NCBI GenBank assembly: GCA_018136815.1
Contig: CM030936.1
Location: 5,679,774 to 5,743,773, forward strand
Direction: 5' to 3'
DNA from: Isochrysis galbana
Taxonomy: Eukaryota > Haptophyta > Isochrysidales > Isochrysidaceae
Length of the DNA: 64,000 nt
The translations under genes and the position numbers were made by a program. Below the pieces are notes generated by a model, which worked only from the letters and a program-made list of their open reading frames with translations, was not told the origin of the DNA and made no database searches. Positions 1 through 10,890 of this stretch are shown here, one piece after another (the stretch's first letter is position 1; the number at the start of each line of letters is the position of its first letter).

Positions 1-370
1 AGGGGTCACGTGCAGTTCGGGCTCGCGCACCGTGGCCCGTCTCGATGCCATTCTCGCAGACGACGCAACGCGCTTTTCCGACTCCCGCTACGGTGCCCCC
101 TGACTGCGGGTTGCACCACATCGGCTTGCCATCTCCTGCCGTCTCGCAGCAGTCCCAGACGTGGCATGAGGCCCACTCAGCGCGGCAGAGCCCCAGATTG
201 CCCAGGTTCCACTTCTCTTGAGGCGCGAAGCCGGTGGAGGAGACGAGGAGCGAGGCGCGCGCCGCGCCGTGCAGCGCCACGCCGCATACCACGCCGACGC
301 CCACCAGCGCCAGGAGAGGCAGTGCGGCGCGAGGACGAGAGGGGACGGCCGGCGGTGGAGCGGTGATCAT
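1..370 (-). CDS. 5' part of a membrane-anchored Cys-rich protein (runs off left edge)
   Basis: Read on the minus strand from ATG at 370-368, the frame stays open to base 1 (123 codons seen). The first 15 residues are Pro/Arg-rich. A hydrophobic stretch (about residues 16-45, core LPLLALVGVGVVCGVAL) would serve as signal peptide or type II anchor. The following part is rich in Cys and Trp, including WDCCETAG and MWCNP and a CVVCEN segment, which suggests a disulfide-rich lumenal or extracellular domain. I do not recognise the family. The sequence upstream of the ATG (371-520) is a polypurine tract on the plus strand, i.e. CT-rich leader on the coding strand, as seen at other genes here. The C-terminus and any introns lie outside the window. 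Confidence rests on the open frame and anchor alone. Confidence 0.5.
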   Translation of the reverse strand, partial: MITAPPPAVPSRPRAALPLLALVGVGVVCGVALHGAARASLLVSSTGFAPQEKWNLGNLGLCRAEWASCHVWDCCETAGDGKPMWCNPQSGGTVAGVGKARCVVCENGIETGHGARARTARDP

Positions 371-1030
371 TGTGAGGGAGAGGGAGGGAGAGGAAGAGGT
401 GGGAGAGGGGATGAGAGAGAGAGGGGGGGGAAGTGAGAGAGGAGAGGGAGAGGGGAGAGAGAAAGTAGGTAGGGGGGAGGGGAGGCGGGGGAGGAGAGGA
501 GGAGGGGGGGAAGAGCGAGATAATAGTAGTACTAAGTAGGAGTATAATGTACCCGAAGTCGCGTTCCGTCAAAAGAGGACCAGGTGATAGTTTTGTTTTC
601 GCTTAGAATGTTATGTTAGTATGGAGTTGGAGGCGCGAGGCGCGTGCGCATAGCAACTCTTTCCCCACGGTACCCCACCCCACTTTTCGGAACACGCCTA
701 ACACCTGCGGCTAATCTTCATCTTCTTTTTCTCATTGTCCTCGTCCTCGATCCTGTTGTCAATGTCGTTCTGGTGGCAGGCGACCACAAGTCGCTTGGCT
801 GATCCTGGGTGACGAGGTCCGTGATGCGTGAGAGGATGGCCTTCTGGTCTTGCATCCAGAGTTTGCCAGCTGCTCGGCGCACTTGCACCATGGGACTCGT
901 TTCATCGTACGCGACCGCTGTTGTGGTTGTGGTTGAACAGTTGAAGCTGTGGCTGTGGTGTGGGTGGGTGTGAGTGAGACCCGGATGGGACGTCAGGCTT
1001 TTATCAGGTTCTAATAGAAGGTCGTCAGGT
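371..1030. other. Intergenic, GA-rich tract then unremarkable sequence
   Basis: Bases 371-530 are almost pure G/A. From about 710 to 900 the minus strand has a short open stretch with an acidic/basic C-terminal look (ending near 700), too short and unsupported to call. No gene recognised. Confidence 0.4.
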
Positions 1031-1036
1031 CTATTG

Positions 1037-1060
1037 GACCTGATAACCTGCTATCAGGTC
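1037..1060. repeat. Perfect 9-bp inverted repeat upstream of the hAT transposase
   Basis: GACCTGATA (1037-1045) and TATCAGGTC (1052-1060) form a perfect 9-bp hairpin around ACCTGC. Related CAGGT motifs lie just upstream (about 985-1030). The position about 80 bp before the transposase ATG would suit a subterminal transposase-binding repeat, but no matching 3' end survives. Confidence 0.5.
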
Positions 1061-1142
1061 GAAGGTATTAGAAATTAAATTCCAATTTTATATTCATAAG
1101 TGAAAGAAGGAACGTGGTGCGTGGCCGTGCGGCCGTGCGGCG

Positions 1143-2934
1143 ATGGCAACGAGCGACAACAGCAGCAACTCCCTCAGCAGTTGCAGCAGGGCCCATGACT
1201 GGGGCAGACAACCGCTGGAGGACCTCGAGGGTAGCGCATTGGAGTGGTCCACCATCGTCGAGACGGATGGGCGTGCAAAGAACGTGCGCCCGAAGGCCTG
1301 CATCTTTTGCGGGCACATCTACGTAGGTGGGCCACTGAACATTCGGCAGCATTTGGATCGGAGGATGCCCAAGCCCAAGCGCAATGTGCGCGCGTGCCGA
1401 CCGAGGGTGGAGTGGATGGAGAGGCACTCAGAAGTGGTTGGGGAGCTGCGCCGGCGCGCAAGGGCAGCAGAGCAAATGGCAGCTTGTAAGAGGGAGCAAG
1501 AGGAGAATCGGATGCAAGGCCGAGCGATGGCGGATGATACGACCGCATGCTGTGGAGGAGCTCTCACATCCCAATCTCCCATACCTCCGCACTTTAAGGC
1601 GGTCACCGTTGAGGATGTTGCAGAAGCATGGCTCAAAGTGCTCGTGAAGAAGGCGCTGCCCCTCGACTTGGTGGATGATCGCCTCTTTCGCGAGGCGATC
1701 GCTGTAACAGCGAAATGCGGCTCCAGAAATGTACTCGTGGGTGCAGAAGTTCGGATGCCAACCAGGAAGACTTTCACCCAAAAGATTTTGCCCGCGTTCG
1801 ACAGCCGCCTCGATGAAAGCATTCGCAAGAAAGTGCACAATATGGCTGGACTCACTGGGGTTACCTTAATCTCTGATGGTTGGACAAACGTGCAAAGCAA
1901 ACCAATCATCAATTGTCTCGCATCCTTGCCAGTGGGTGCATATTTCATTGCAGCTCAAGACACTTCAGGGGCGACAAAGGACGCGGCATACATCAAAGAC
2001 TTCATTGTGCAGCACATTCAAGCTTTTGGGGCTGAGCATGTCGTAGCTGTGTGCATGGATGGTGCTTGCACAGCAGCCTTCCCTCTCATCCAACACGCGT
2101 GCCCTCAGGTGTTCTCTTTTATTTGTCCTACCCATAGCTTGGACAATTTCATGAAGAACATTTTCAGCGACAAGGTCACGATTCGCGTGAAGAGCCTCAA
2201 TGACCGGGAATTCCCTTGGAACGAGCCCTTCTTGGCCAAAGCAGCTGGACAGGTGCGAACGGTGGTCACGTTCATTACTTCGCATCAAAAGCCGCTAAGT
2301 AGATACCGAGAGCTTTGTGAGCTAGTGCCACGTGACCAAAGGCCTGAAGGGGGCATGGAACTGCTCAAGTCGTGCGAGACACGCTTCGCTTCGACTCTTC
2401 TGATGATGATGCGATTCAAAAACGTCCATAGTATTCTCGAGCAACTTGTGATCGATCAACACTATACCGCATGGGTGGATGCGTTGCCGCGTGAAAAGCG
2501 CGCTAAGGCTGCCGAGTGCAAGCGCATAATTAGGTCTGAGGAAGTGGCCGACGCGATTACCATGGGCGTTGCAATTCTTGAGCCGGTGTATCGTCTCCTC
2601 AGGCTTACAGACGGCAAGCTCGGCGCAACCCTTGGTAAAGTGTATGGTTATTTGCTTCAAATTGATCTGCATCTGAAGAACAGCTCTATCCCTGGCTTAA
2701 GCCCACCGCTTCGGCACAAAATACATGAACTTTTCATGGCCAGGTGGGAGTACCTACACGCCCCGGTGATGGCTGCTGCCTACTGCCTTGAACCTGAGTT
2801 TTGACGTCGCAAACACTCGCCGGATGAAATGAAACAGCTAAAGCAGTGCTTGAAGCAAATGGCGACACCGGAGCACGCGTATGCTGATTTGCTAGGCGAT
2901 TTAGGGGATTTTCAAGACCCGGCAGAATCCACGC
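1143..2934 (+). pseudogene. hAT transposase (BED finger + DUF659), broken by TGA and LINE insertion
   Basis: Frame from ATG 1143. The N-terminus has a BED-type zinc finger (CIFCGHIY with a downstream HLDRR, about residues 56-75). A DUF659/hAT catalytic region follows, with SDGWTN (first Asp), a second acidic block at VCMDGACTA, CPTHSLDNF, and a C-terminal ETRFASTLLMM segment like the hAT TRWxST block. This is the cut-and-paste transposase family that makes 8-bp target duplications. The frame stops at TGA 2802-2804 but resumes in the same frame (RRKHSPDEMKQ) to about 2930, where LINE sequence takes over. The C-terminal dimerisation domain is therefore missing. The host-like GC content and intact first 553 codons suggest fairly recent decay. 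Its termini differ from the non-autonomous hAT copies elsewhere in the window. Confidence 0.85.
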
Positions 2935-3588
2935 CCGATAGCATGAAAACCCTCTACGTAATAGCATGGAGATACATAATAAGAGACTTCTACAGAGTAG
3001 AGTTCGAATCACACACATACCACTACATACCGGTCTTAGAATCCACGCTAATAAGGTTCACTACCCTGGTGAGGAGCATTGCCCCGCCAAATGGCCACCA
3101 CCGAATGCGCACACGCACGGCGGCCCAGGGCAGAAAACCCAAGCTAAAGAAACCGCTAGAGCTTAGCGCCCCCATCTTTATAGAAAACGCCAAAGGAAAC
3201 TTAACACTGAATGACAACCTCGGCCTCGTGGCAGAGGCAATCGGCATAGCCGGAAAGCTCGCCTGAAGGAGAGGCGCGTCTCCCTCCACGAAGACATCCC
3301 AGAAGAGACGGGCGCCGCGAGCAAAGACGACACAGCGACAACGAACCGCTTACACCAGCACAGCGAGAAACGGGCCACCTAGAGGCACAGGAGGAAGGCG
3401 CGAACAGACCACTAGGGGCCGGTGCACCCCCGCCCTACCCAACCCCCCCCACAACCTGGGCCCCTAAGTAGAGCACGAGGGGAGATGCCGCAAGGCGGGA
3501 AGCGAGGGAGAGGAAGGGAAATGGGCGTGGCTACGATAGACAGCTACATAGCCGCGCGCGAGGTGAGAATTTTAAAAGTTTTTTTTTT
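2931..3588 (+). mobile_element. 5'-truncated LINE, copy 1 (3' end only)
   Basis: From about 2931 the frame encodes the last about 110 residues of the LINE polyprotein (KTLYVIAWRYIIRDFYRVEF ... NLGLVAEAIG), stop at 3264-3266, closely matching the end of the copy at 22.8-25.1 kb. A 3' UTR follows (GAAACGGGCCAC, AGAGGCACAGGAGG, GGGCGTGGCTAC blocks) that ends in TTTTAAAAG and a run of ten T (to 3588). Inserted in the same frame as the hAT transposase, it extends that ORF as a chimera. Confidence 0.85.
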
Positions 3589-4318
3589 AGTCTGGGAACA
3601 GCCCGTCCGCTGATTCCTGATTCCCTTCCCGGGCCGCACCATTCGCCCCCAGAGCCCCCTGCACACCGCAGACGGCCCCACCGTAGCGCCCGTCAGCCAC
3701 CCTACTCCAACTGGGTACTCGTGCGCGATGGCGGACTGTGCGCGCGCGGGGGCGGGGCAGGCACATCTCACATCTCCTGGGCCCTCCACCAGCCTCGCAG
3801 CGCCTCCTCGCTCCTCGCCCCTCTTGCGGACCAGCAGGGGCAAAGGACTGGCTCGGCGAGCCAGTCCCCCGCGCCCGCCATTCCCCCCAGGCTCGGTGGC
3901 CGCGCTACCTTAAGCTACCAAGAGAAAAACTAAAAAAACCGACTGGAAGCGGCGATTTCGGCTCTGCGGCAGTAATGAGTTAAAAAATGAAAACGACCGC
4001 GACTATGTTTTGTGAGCTACTGGTATAAAAGAAACCGAACGGGTGGAGGCGGCGCTTGGAGGTGGCCGTCACAACCCAGGTCGAACATCTTATACTCCGC
4101 CTCGTCTACGTGAATGATTGATCCGGGAGCCTTAGCCCGTGCGCCCGCGGCCCCACAGTGTTGCAAACGGCGCCCGCTGCTGCCGTGCGGTTTATTTTTC
4201 TCATGGGAGATTTCACACAGAATCAGAAGATCGTCTTGGAGCGCGCGTGCGGCGACCAGAAGGGGGAGGAGGGGAGGAGGGGGAGGAAAGGGGTGGCGGG
4301 AGGAGCGGCGGCCTCTCC
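3589..4318. other. Intergenic with a near-perfect palindrome
   Basis: No gene seen. At 3845-3867 the arms GGACTGGCTCG and CGAGCCAGTCC form an 11-bp stem around one base. Bases 4255-4315 are G-rich, just before the NIPA start. The palindrome could be a remnant transposon end. Confidence 0.4.
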
Positions 4319-6809
4319 ATGTTCCCGTCAGAGTGGGTGCCTCGAACCTCCGAGTTGTGGGCGGGTGTCTCAAGCCCTGTCCATCTGGGCATCGGGTTGG
4401 CGGTCGCGGGAAACCTTCTCATTGCCTGCTCTCTCGCTCTGCAGAAGTGGGTTCACACTCAGCTGGAGAGCGGAGATGAGGAGCGTGCGGCACTCGGCTC
4501 TCGCTACTTCTGGATGGCAGTGCTTGGGCTGATGGCTGGCGAGATGGGCAACTTCGCTGCGTTCGGGCTCGCCTCGCCGACTGTCGTCTCACCGCTCGGA
4601 GCGGTCGCGGTCATTGCCAATGCGCTCATTGCCTTCCTTGTGCTGAGGGAGAGGTTCTTCCTGCGCAATGCACTTGGGCTGCTCCTCACAGTCATCGGCT
4701 CGGTTGTCGTCGTGATCAACGCGCCGCCGACTGTAGACGAGCTGTCTGTGGAGACCTTCGCCGAGCTAATCACCGCTCCCCCCTCCATGGTCTACTTCGC
4801 CGTCGTCTCCTCTTCCATCGCGCTGCTGATGGTAGCCGAGCCGTTGCTAGGGCACAAGTACCTGCTTGTCAACGTGATGCTCTGCTCGCTCCTTGGCTCC
4901 ATCACGGTGCTCGCGTCATCGGCTATCTCCCACTTCATCTCGAGGATCAATTCCCACCCAGAGGTCCGTGCAATGCTGGGCTTACTAACGTTGCCAAGGA
5001 GGCGTTGTGTGCTTGGCAGGGCCTACTCTTCCTAACGAAGCGCTAGGCAGCTTTCAAGACGAGCGTTCTGCATACTTAGTAGCTGGCCAAATTCATGTTC
5101 CTCCACCCGTCTTGAGGTTCACGCTGAGTGTCAGATAGCGGCGTTCCCCCGCGGCACAGGTACTCGTCTCTCCGATACCTTACATCATCCTCCCGATTCT
5201 CATCTCGACTGCTGTCCTCCAGCTGAAGCACCTGAATATGGCTCAAAAGCACTTTGACTCCAACCAGGTGGGGCATGAGACTCCTCGTCGCCCGTACCAA
5301 TTGTTAGCACAGTGCACGCTCTGGGCAAGCTTCCCTCTTCATGAGCTCGTTTGCCCACGCCCGTGAAGTGCCCTTGAATCCCGCGCTCTGACCCGCTTTG
5401 TGACAGGTTGTACCGGTCTACTACATCACGTTCACAATTTGCTCCATCTCCGGCGGAGGGATTGTCTACCAGGCAAGCTGTCACATAAGCTCCTCCTAGC
5501 ACGTTTACGGCTCGATTCCTCACCCGCAGCGCCGCAGCCCTCCAGCCGGCGATAGCCTAGCTCGCACACATATGAGCCGCCATCCATCCCTCCTCAGGAT
5601 TTTTGGGGCTTCAAAGTCGAGACCGCTCTCGGCTTCATCTCGGGGTGCGCTCTGTGCTTTGGCGGCGTCTACCTAATAACGAAAAGAGGCCCCGTCGGTA
5701 CATCTCGCGCGCACAAATACCAGACCTCCGACAGCCAGCCCGATGTATATACCAATGGCGTCGACGCCAGCGCTGCACCCGCCCCCCCAGTCCCTCCCAT
5801 CACGGGGTTGCGTGAGCTGCGCAAGTCGGATGACGCTGGAGGCGGAGACCGCGAGGACGAGAGCGTTCGGGCTCGCTGGGGCCGCTTCTTCACTCCCAAC
5901 AGAGCGGCTCGCTTTGGTGACCCAGAGCAGGTCGTTGCGCCGGGTGCGGACGAGCTGGCGAGCGCCATCGCCATCTCGGCACAGCGCCACGCAGGAGGCC
6001 ACTCCGCGATTGGGCCACGCTCGCTCACTGAGGACGGCGGCACCACCCTTGCGCAGTCCAACACTGCAGGGGTCCTCGGTGGCCACGCGGGCGTGCTTGG
6101 ACGCGGCCTCATGGTTGATCCCCTGGGCGACCCTATGCTCGGAGAGTACTTGTGCATGAGTGGGGCAGATTCCGCGCGACTAGCGCGTGAGCCCTCAGGC
6201 GCGGTAGCCCGTGGCCGGGGTCACCGGCGCACAGTGAGCTACGACCACCCATCGTTATTGCGCACGCGCGGCTACTCCACAGCTCACGACACTCCGCGCA
6301 TCGGATGGGGCCCATCGGCAGCAGGCGCACGACTCTCTCGCATCATCTCGGAGGCACTAGACCACGAGATCATAGTCGGAGACGACCACGCGCGCATTGG
6401 GATTGCGGACGCGCAGCTCGCTGACGGGCATGGTGGCCAGGCCACAGCTCGGGGTGCACCGTCGTCGCCACTCATTGCTCCAGCATCTCCACTGCAGCTT
6501 AGCCAGCTCTCACACCTCATGCCAGGAGCATCGGCTTCGCAACTCGACCTCTCTCCGATCATTCGTCCACTGTCCGCCAGCCGGCGCGATCGGTGGGGCG
6601 GCTCGTCCATACGGAGACCCGGCACTCGTCGCAGCTTCACGGTCGATCGGATACCTTTCCCTCGGCTGCTATTGGAAGAGCAGGGTGAGGGGGGCGAGAC
6701 TCAGCCAGACATTGAAGGGGGGGCGAGACGTCCGGCGGCGGAAGCTTCTGGTGAGACCGCTGGACACGATGCTCACCGACAGTGTAGATCAGTCGCCGAG
6801 ATGCTGTGA
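4319..6809 (+). CDS. NIPA-family Mg2+ transporter, 4 exons
   Basis: Exons 4319-4963, 5160-5267, 5407-5472 and 5598-6809 join in frame (676 aa). Introns are GT-AG, GT-AG and GC-AG (TACCAG|GCAAGC at 5473). ATG 4319 is the first in-frame ATG. About nine membrane segments lie in residues 20-300. The family hallmarks are visible: GEMGNFAAFGLA, LVLRERF, VLQLKHLNMAQKHFDSN and VVPVYYITFT ending in DFWG. NIPA proteins are multi-pass carriers of the drug/metabolite transporter fold, linked to Mg2+ uptake at plasma membrane and endosomes. The C-terminal tail of about 370 residues, rich in Ser/Arg/Gly, is far longer than in animal NIPAs (total about 330-400 aa) and shows no domain I know. Family call sure; substrate is by family. 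Confidence 0.9.
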
Positions 6810-7690
6810 GGCTCGCTGTCTTTGCCACGGGGCAGGAGCTCCCATCCTGAAGCTTGCGGCAACGTACAAACGAGCAAGTTGCCGGCTCTAAGTTGGCCAT
6901 AGCAAGCTTCGGCCCTAGGAGGGCGATGCTGATGCGCCTGTACATTCGCCTCTTGGGGCATTTCCTTGTGCGCCCAACGCTTCTTTTGTCGGGAAGGGCT
7001 CCTTGGTACCGAGCTCATCGCAAATTCAATTGGTGAAAGCGCGACTTGTACGTATGCCGTCCGGTTGTCTGTGCCGCATCGCCATTAGGAATGGGACGTC
7101 CGCACCTGCCATGGCTGACCGCACTTTTCGTTCGCGGGATTGTGGTGAGATAAGCCATGAACTCCGGACTCAGTGCTACGTGCGAGCATGCCATCGCTCG
7201 CTGATTCGCCATAATGCCATGTTACCACCATTTGATCCCGGTAAGCTAGAGAATCAACCACGGCTCTCTTGAGCAAGATCAGGTGGAACAAGGTTTCAAC
7301 ACGCAATACGGCACATCGCGATGTTCATTCCATGTTGGCATGCCTAGCTAGTTGCTCGATGTAATGTAAAAAAATCTTTTTCAAAATTCCCGCTACTTGG
7401 ACGGCGCGAGGCAGAGCGTTTGCTCTACTCCTACTCCCTACTACCTGTCCTCTGTCCTTATCCACCATCAATCCCTTTCCTCTCCCCCAGTTCCCTCAAA
7501 GCGGAGTCTCTGGGTTCGGGGAAGACGCGCGCGCTGCTTCGACCAGGGCTAAAGCGATAAATAAGGGTAAGAGTACGTGCTAACTTCGCTCGGGCGCTGT
7601 CTTGCATTGTTAGGGGCCAGCGTCCGCGCGAGGTTTCGAGGCGTGAGTATTGGCTTTCCCCACGTGTTATTAGATATTTCGTAGGTCTAG
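6810..7690. other. Downstream region, no gene recognised
   Basis: Only short scattered ORFs. Nothing with family signature was seen. Confidence 0.4.
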
Positions 7691-7696
7691 TCCCCT

Positions 7697-7737
7697 CAAC
7701 CTACTTTTATAAGTGTGGGGGCAATGGGAGCCTCGCG
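7697..7737 (+). repeat. Head of dispersed repeat A (solo)
   Basis: Contains CAACCTACTTTTATAAGTG followed by a CAATGGGAGCCTCGCGCCCC block, the same 40-bp head that starts repeat A at 18365 and 38541. Here it is followed by unrelated sequence. Confidence 0.65.
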
Positions 7738-8065
7738 CCCCCTCACTCCATTCCATTTAGTCGGGGGGTATTTGTCGAGGTCGGTCGGGGCGCTGGTTTG
7801 GTCGCCTATTATTGGAGTGAGTGGCTACACTCAACGGGGTTAGAGCTTTGGTGTTTGCTAACGTTATGTACGAAGACGCTATGCGGGCACAAAAACCACT
7901 CAAGAAGCGCGCCTCCCTCCATACACCCGAGCACAGCCTTTCGGCTTAGTGCCGTGACACATCTTCATCTTCTACCGTTTGCGCTCGATTAGTTGACCTA
8001 ATTCTCAAAGCGACCGTACAGACCTCAGCACCACTGAAGCCTATCGCCACGAAGGCGTAGGGCTA

Positions 8066-8850
8066 GTGGAAAGAGCTCAACAAACTCTCCTCACGATGAC
8101 TCGAGTCTCCAATGAAGGCGGCGCCCATCGGGTCGATCACCTTCCATTTCTTCTCATGTCTATCTATGCGAGCGACCGCCGGTCGCGTCGTACCCAAGTC
8201 TCCCGCAGCTATCTTGTTTGGTCGGGAGCTCCGTCTTCCTGCTCAACTTGCCGACCCTGCTCCTGTTCTCGAGTTGCTTCCATCTCGACCACCGTCCGAT
8301 GCCGTCACTTACGCCACCGAGCTCAATAAGAAGCTTCTCGAGTCGTGGCGTTCCGCCCTCGAAAGTACTGAAGATGCGCAACGCGAATCAATGCGCTTCG
8401 CCTCTCAAAAGTCTTAATTCGGTGTGGCCTTCAAACCGGGAGACAGAGTTTCGTCGTCGAATCCCTGGCCACGCCAACAAAATTGAGTATCTCTACTCCG
8501 GTCCCTACCGAGTAGAAGAAGCAATGTCGGCCACTCGCTACCGTCTACGCGATCTCGAAAATCGAAAATCGTCAAGTCAAGGATGAATTTCACATCTCCA
8601 ATCTACGTTCTTCGTCCGTATTTCACCATCACAGACACAGATTCGTCTCCGCTCACCGAGGATGAGTACTTGGTCGAAGAGTTATTCGATCGCAAGGGCG
8701 ATGGAGTTTCATTCAAGTATCTCGTCAAGTGGCGCGGCTATCCTCGTTCTGAAGTCTGAAGCTACATGGGAGCCTCGGATTGAGTTGCTTCGGCGTTGTG
8801 CTGACCTAGTCGAGTCGTACGTGGCGCGCCGCATGGCGACGCGCCGCAGG
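8066..8850 (+). pseudogene. Ty3/gypsy chromovirus integrase end + chromodomain, frameshifted
   Basis: Pieces in three frames line up as the end of a gypsy pol. SPAAILFGRELRLPAQL (about 8190-8250) resembles the integrase C-terminal region. FKPGDRV (about 8432) and KIEYLYSGPYRVEEA (about 8480-8530) resemble the GPF/Y module. EDEYLVEELFDRKGDG and YLVKWRGYPRSE (about 8660-8755) form a chromodomain, with WEPRIELLRRCADLVESY continuing in another frame. At least three frameshifts or stops make it dead. Chromodomains at the integrase end define chromoviruses and direct insertion to marked chromatin. RT/RNase H and LTRs are not seen upstream. Confidence 0.8.
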
Positions 8851-9395
8851 GAGAGAGATGGGTGAGAGCGGAGCGCGGAGCGAGGGAGAGGGGGGGATTT
8901 GCAACCCCCTCGATGGAGAGTGTGGTGAGAAACGAGCCCCCGTTCGCGTTAGCAAACGGGCGAAGAGGGGCGGCTGGCGACAAGAGGGAGAGGGAGAGGG
9001 AGTGGCTCAAGTCGACGAGAGTACCCCAGTGGCGCAGGTTGGTTACTCGGATCGCAGTCATTTATTCCTCGTTGACCGCTCACGGCGCGAGCCGGTAAGG
9101 GCCATTCGCCCCCTCCCCCCCCCCCGGTGCTTTTCCCTGGTGAGTCGCCCGACGTAGACGTAGGTCGGTCCGCCCCACTGTTTTTCCCCCTCATTGTAAC
9201 TTGTGGGGGGTTGTAATGGGAGCCGGGGGTTTGCAAGGGAGGGGGGAGATTGCAAGGGGAGCATATGCGTATGTGCGTATGTGTCTGTAGTGTCAACACA
9301 CGTCAAGGCGTACGGGCAGGTGCGCTGAGCGCTGAGGGGTGTCGTGATATAGTACCGGGTACCGGGCTAGTGGGAGTAGTGGTACTAACGCTCAG
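8826..9395 (+). repeat. Dispersed repeat B, copy 1
   Basis: About 570 bp, starting at a GC-rich imperfect palindrome (GGCGCGCCGCATGGCGACGC) and ending GTACTAACGCTCAG. Shared blocks with the copies at 21995-22505 (inverted) and 38939-39485 include CGTTAGCAAACGGG, a variable poly-C run followed by GGTGCTTTT, GTCGCCCGACGTAG and GTACGGGCAGGTGCGCTGAG. No coding capacity; possibly a solo LTR or non-autonomous element. Confidence 0.75.
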
Positions 9396-9428
9396 ATGTT
9401 ATAGTATTACTAGTATTATTATTATATA

Positions 9429-9613
9429 CTCGAGTCGCAGTCATTTATTTCTCGAGGACCGCTCGCTCACGGTGCGGGCTGGTAAGGGCCGTTCTTCTTT
9501 GTTGATGAGAGTCCCCCCCCCTTCCCCCCCCCCCGGTGCTTTTCCGGGGTGAGTCGCCCGACGTAGCTCGGTTCGCCTTACTGGGTATTCCCTCACTCAT
9601 TGTAATTTGTGGT
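9429..9613 (+). repeat. Partial second copy of repeat B
   Basis: Repeats the middle of repeat B in the same orientation: CGCAGTCATTTAT, a poly-C run, GGTGCTTTTCC and GAGTCGCCCGACGTAG, only about 35 bp after the first copy ends. Confidence 0.65.
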
Positions 9614-9659
9614 TAATTTTATGATTAATGTTATATCCTACCTAGCTAGCGCCAACCCC

Positions 9660-9963
9660 ACTAGCTAATTGGACACAACTTTTCAGTCCCGGAATCCCGC
9701 CATGCCTGACGAGCCAGGTGTCCGAGTGGTACCGCGGGGAGGGGGGGGGGGGCACTGCCGGGCGCGGCCGCTTCGCCAGTGACTACTCCATGGGGACTTG
9801 GGGGACCGCTCTCGGCCCCCTCGGGCTGGGGTGCCCGAAAGAGAAAGAGAGGAGAGGCGCGCCGGCGCGCTCCATTGCAACCAACTATAAAGTTAGTTGG
9901 GAGTTGGAGCCTGAGGGGGAGGGCACGAGGCCGTTCCCCCCCAATGTGAACTAAGCATAAACT
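9660..9963 (-). mobile_element. LINE 5'-end fragment (B), decayed
   Basis: On the minus strand ATGGAGCGCGCC (ATG at 9875-9873) is preceded by a hairpin at 9878-9899. The frame gives MERAGAPLLSF and, further on, VPME-stop-SLAKRPRP, matching VPMEQSLAKRPRP in the long LINE copy at 27.7 kb. A second hairpin of the same type lies at 9944-9963. The in-frame stop and shifts make it non-coding. Confidence 0.7.
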
Positions 9964-10890
9964 TAGTTTATCCTCATCGCAACAATGTCCCACAGCAGCA
10001 AGCCCACCGCTGCCGCCGCGATTGGAAGCGCTGCGACCGCCCGCCCCCGCCCCGGGAGGCTAGTGCAACCACGAAGAACCTGGAGAAAAAGCAGTCAAGC
10101 ACGAGACCCAGCCACTCGTGCCCTGAGCCTAGCCTACCGGGCGCAAGAGCGCTGACCAAACTGCTTTGTGAGAATGGCACCACCTCGACGGCAACCTCTT
10201 CATCCTTGACCTCAAGGATACGGATTCAGAGGCTCATGCGCGATAAGGCAAATAGCAAGCAGCACTCACCCGCACGACACACTGCACGCACCGATGCGCA
10301 GCCTATGCGCGCCAAGTACATACCGGCACCGCCTCTAGCTGTGGAAGAGACGCACACCATGAGCGCCGAACTGGTGATGCATCCATTGGAGACGGCACAA
10401 CTACACAAATAGCCATCTGGTTTAGCCATGTGGGACCTAGCTCAGACTGTGGGATGACTGAACGAGCTTGGAGCCATCGTCAGCAAGGCAAAACTGCCCC
10501 TTGCATGCATAGGTGACGCGCTGTAGGTGCCATCCCCGAGGGCGCAAACTCCTGGAGCACGTCACATGCAAGCGGTCCTTTTGAAAATGCATATCTCAAC
10601 AAGTATCTCCGCATGTATGCTTTGGAGCGGCGCAACAACTCTTGGAGCCCGTCCTCCTACGAGCTAGTACCGGGAAGGGACTACGCACGTTGGTTTCGGG
10701 TTAGCAAACGCGTTCGATAGGCGAGGCAAGCCGCACCCTCGCGTCCGTATGGATGGGCACGGGGATACATGGGCGGCTGCAATTGATCGGAGCACATGCC
10801 ACAGACCCTGCTTGAGCGCGACACGAGGCAGCGCTTGCGCAGCCGATGCGTTCTTCATAGCCCCCTCGTGGCATCAGATGTGCCCATAAC
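9964..10890. other. Unassigned region downstream of the SET gene
   Basis: Short ORFs only (e.g. 10206-10412, +, 68 codons, basic, no family). Could hold more LINE debris on the minus strand. No gene supported. Confidence 0.35.

Noticed and set aside
700-905. Minus-strand open stretch ending in a Lys-rich tail
   Set aside because: Under 70 codons, no start, no family signature and no neighbours to join.
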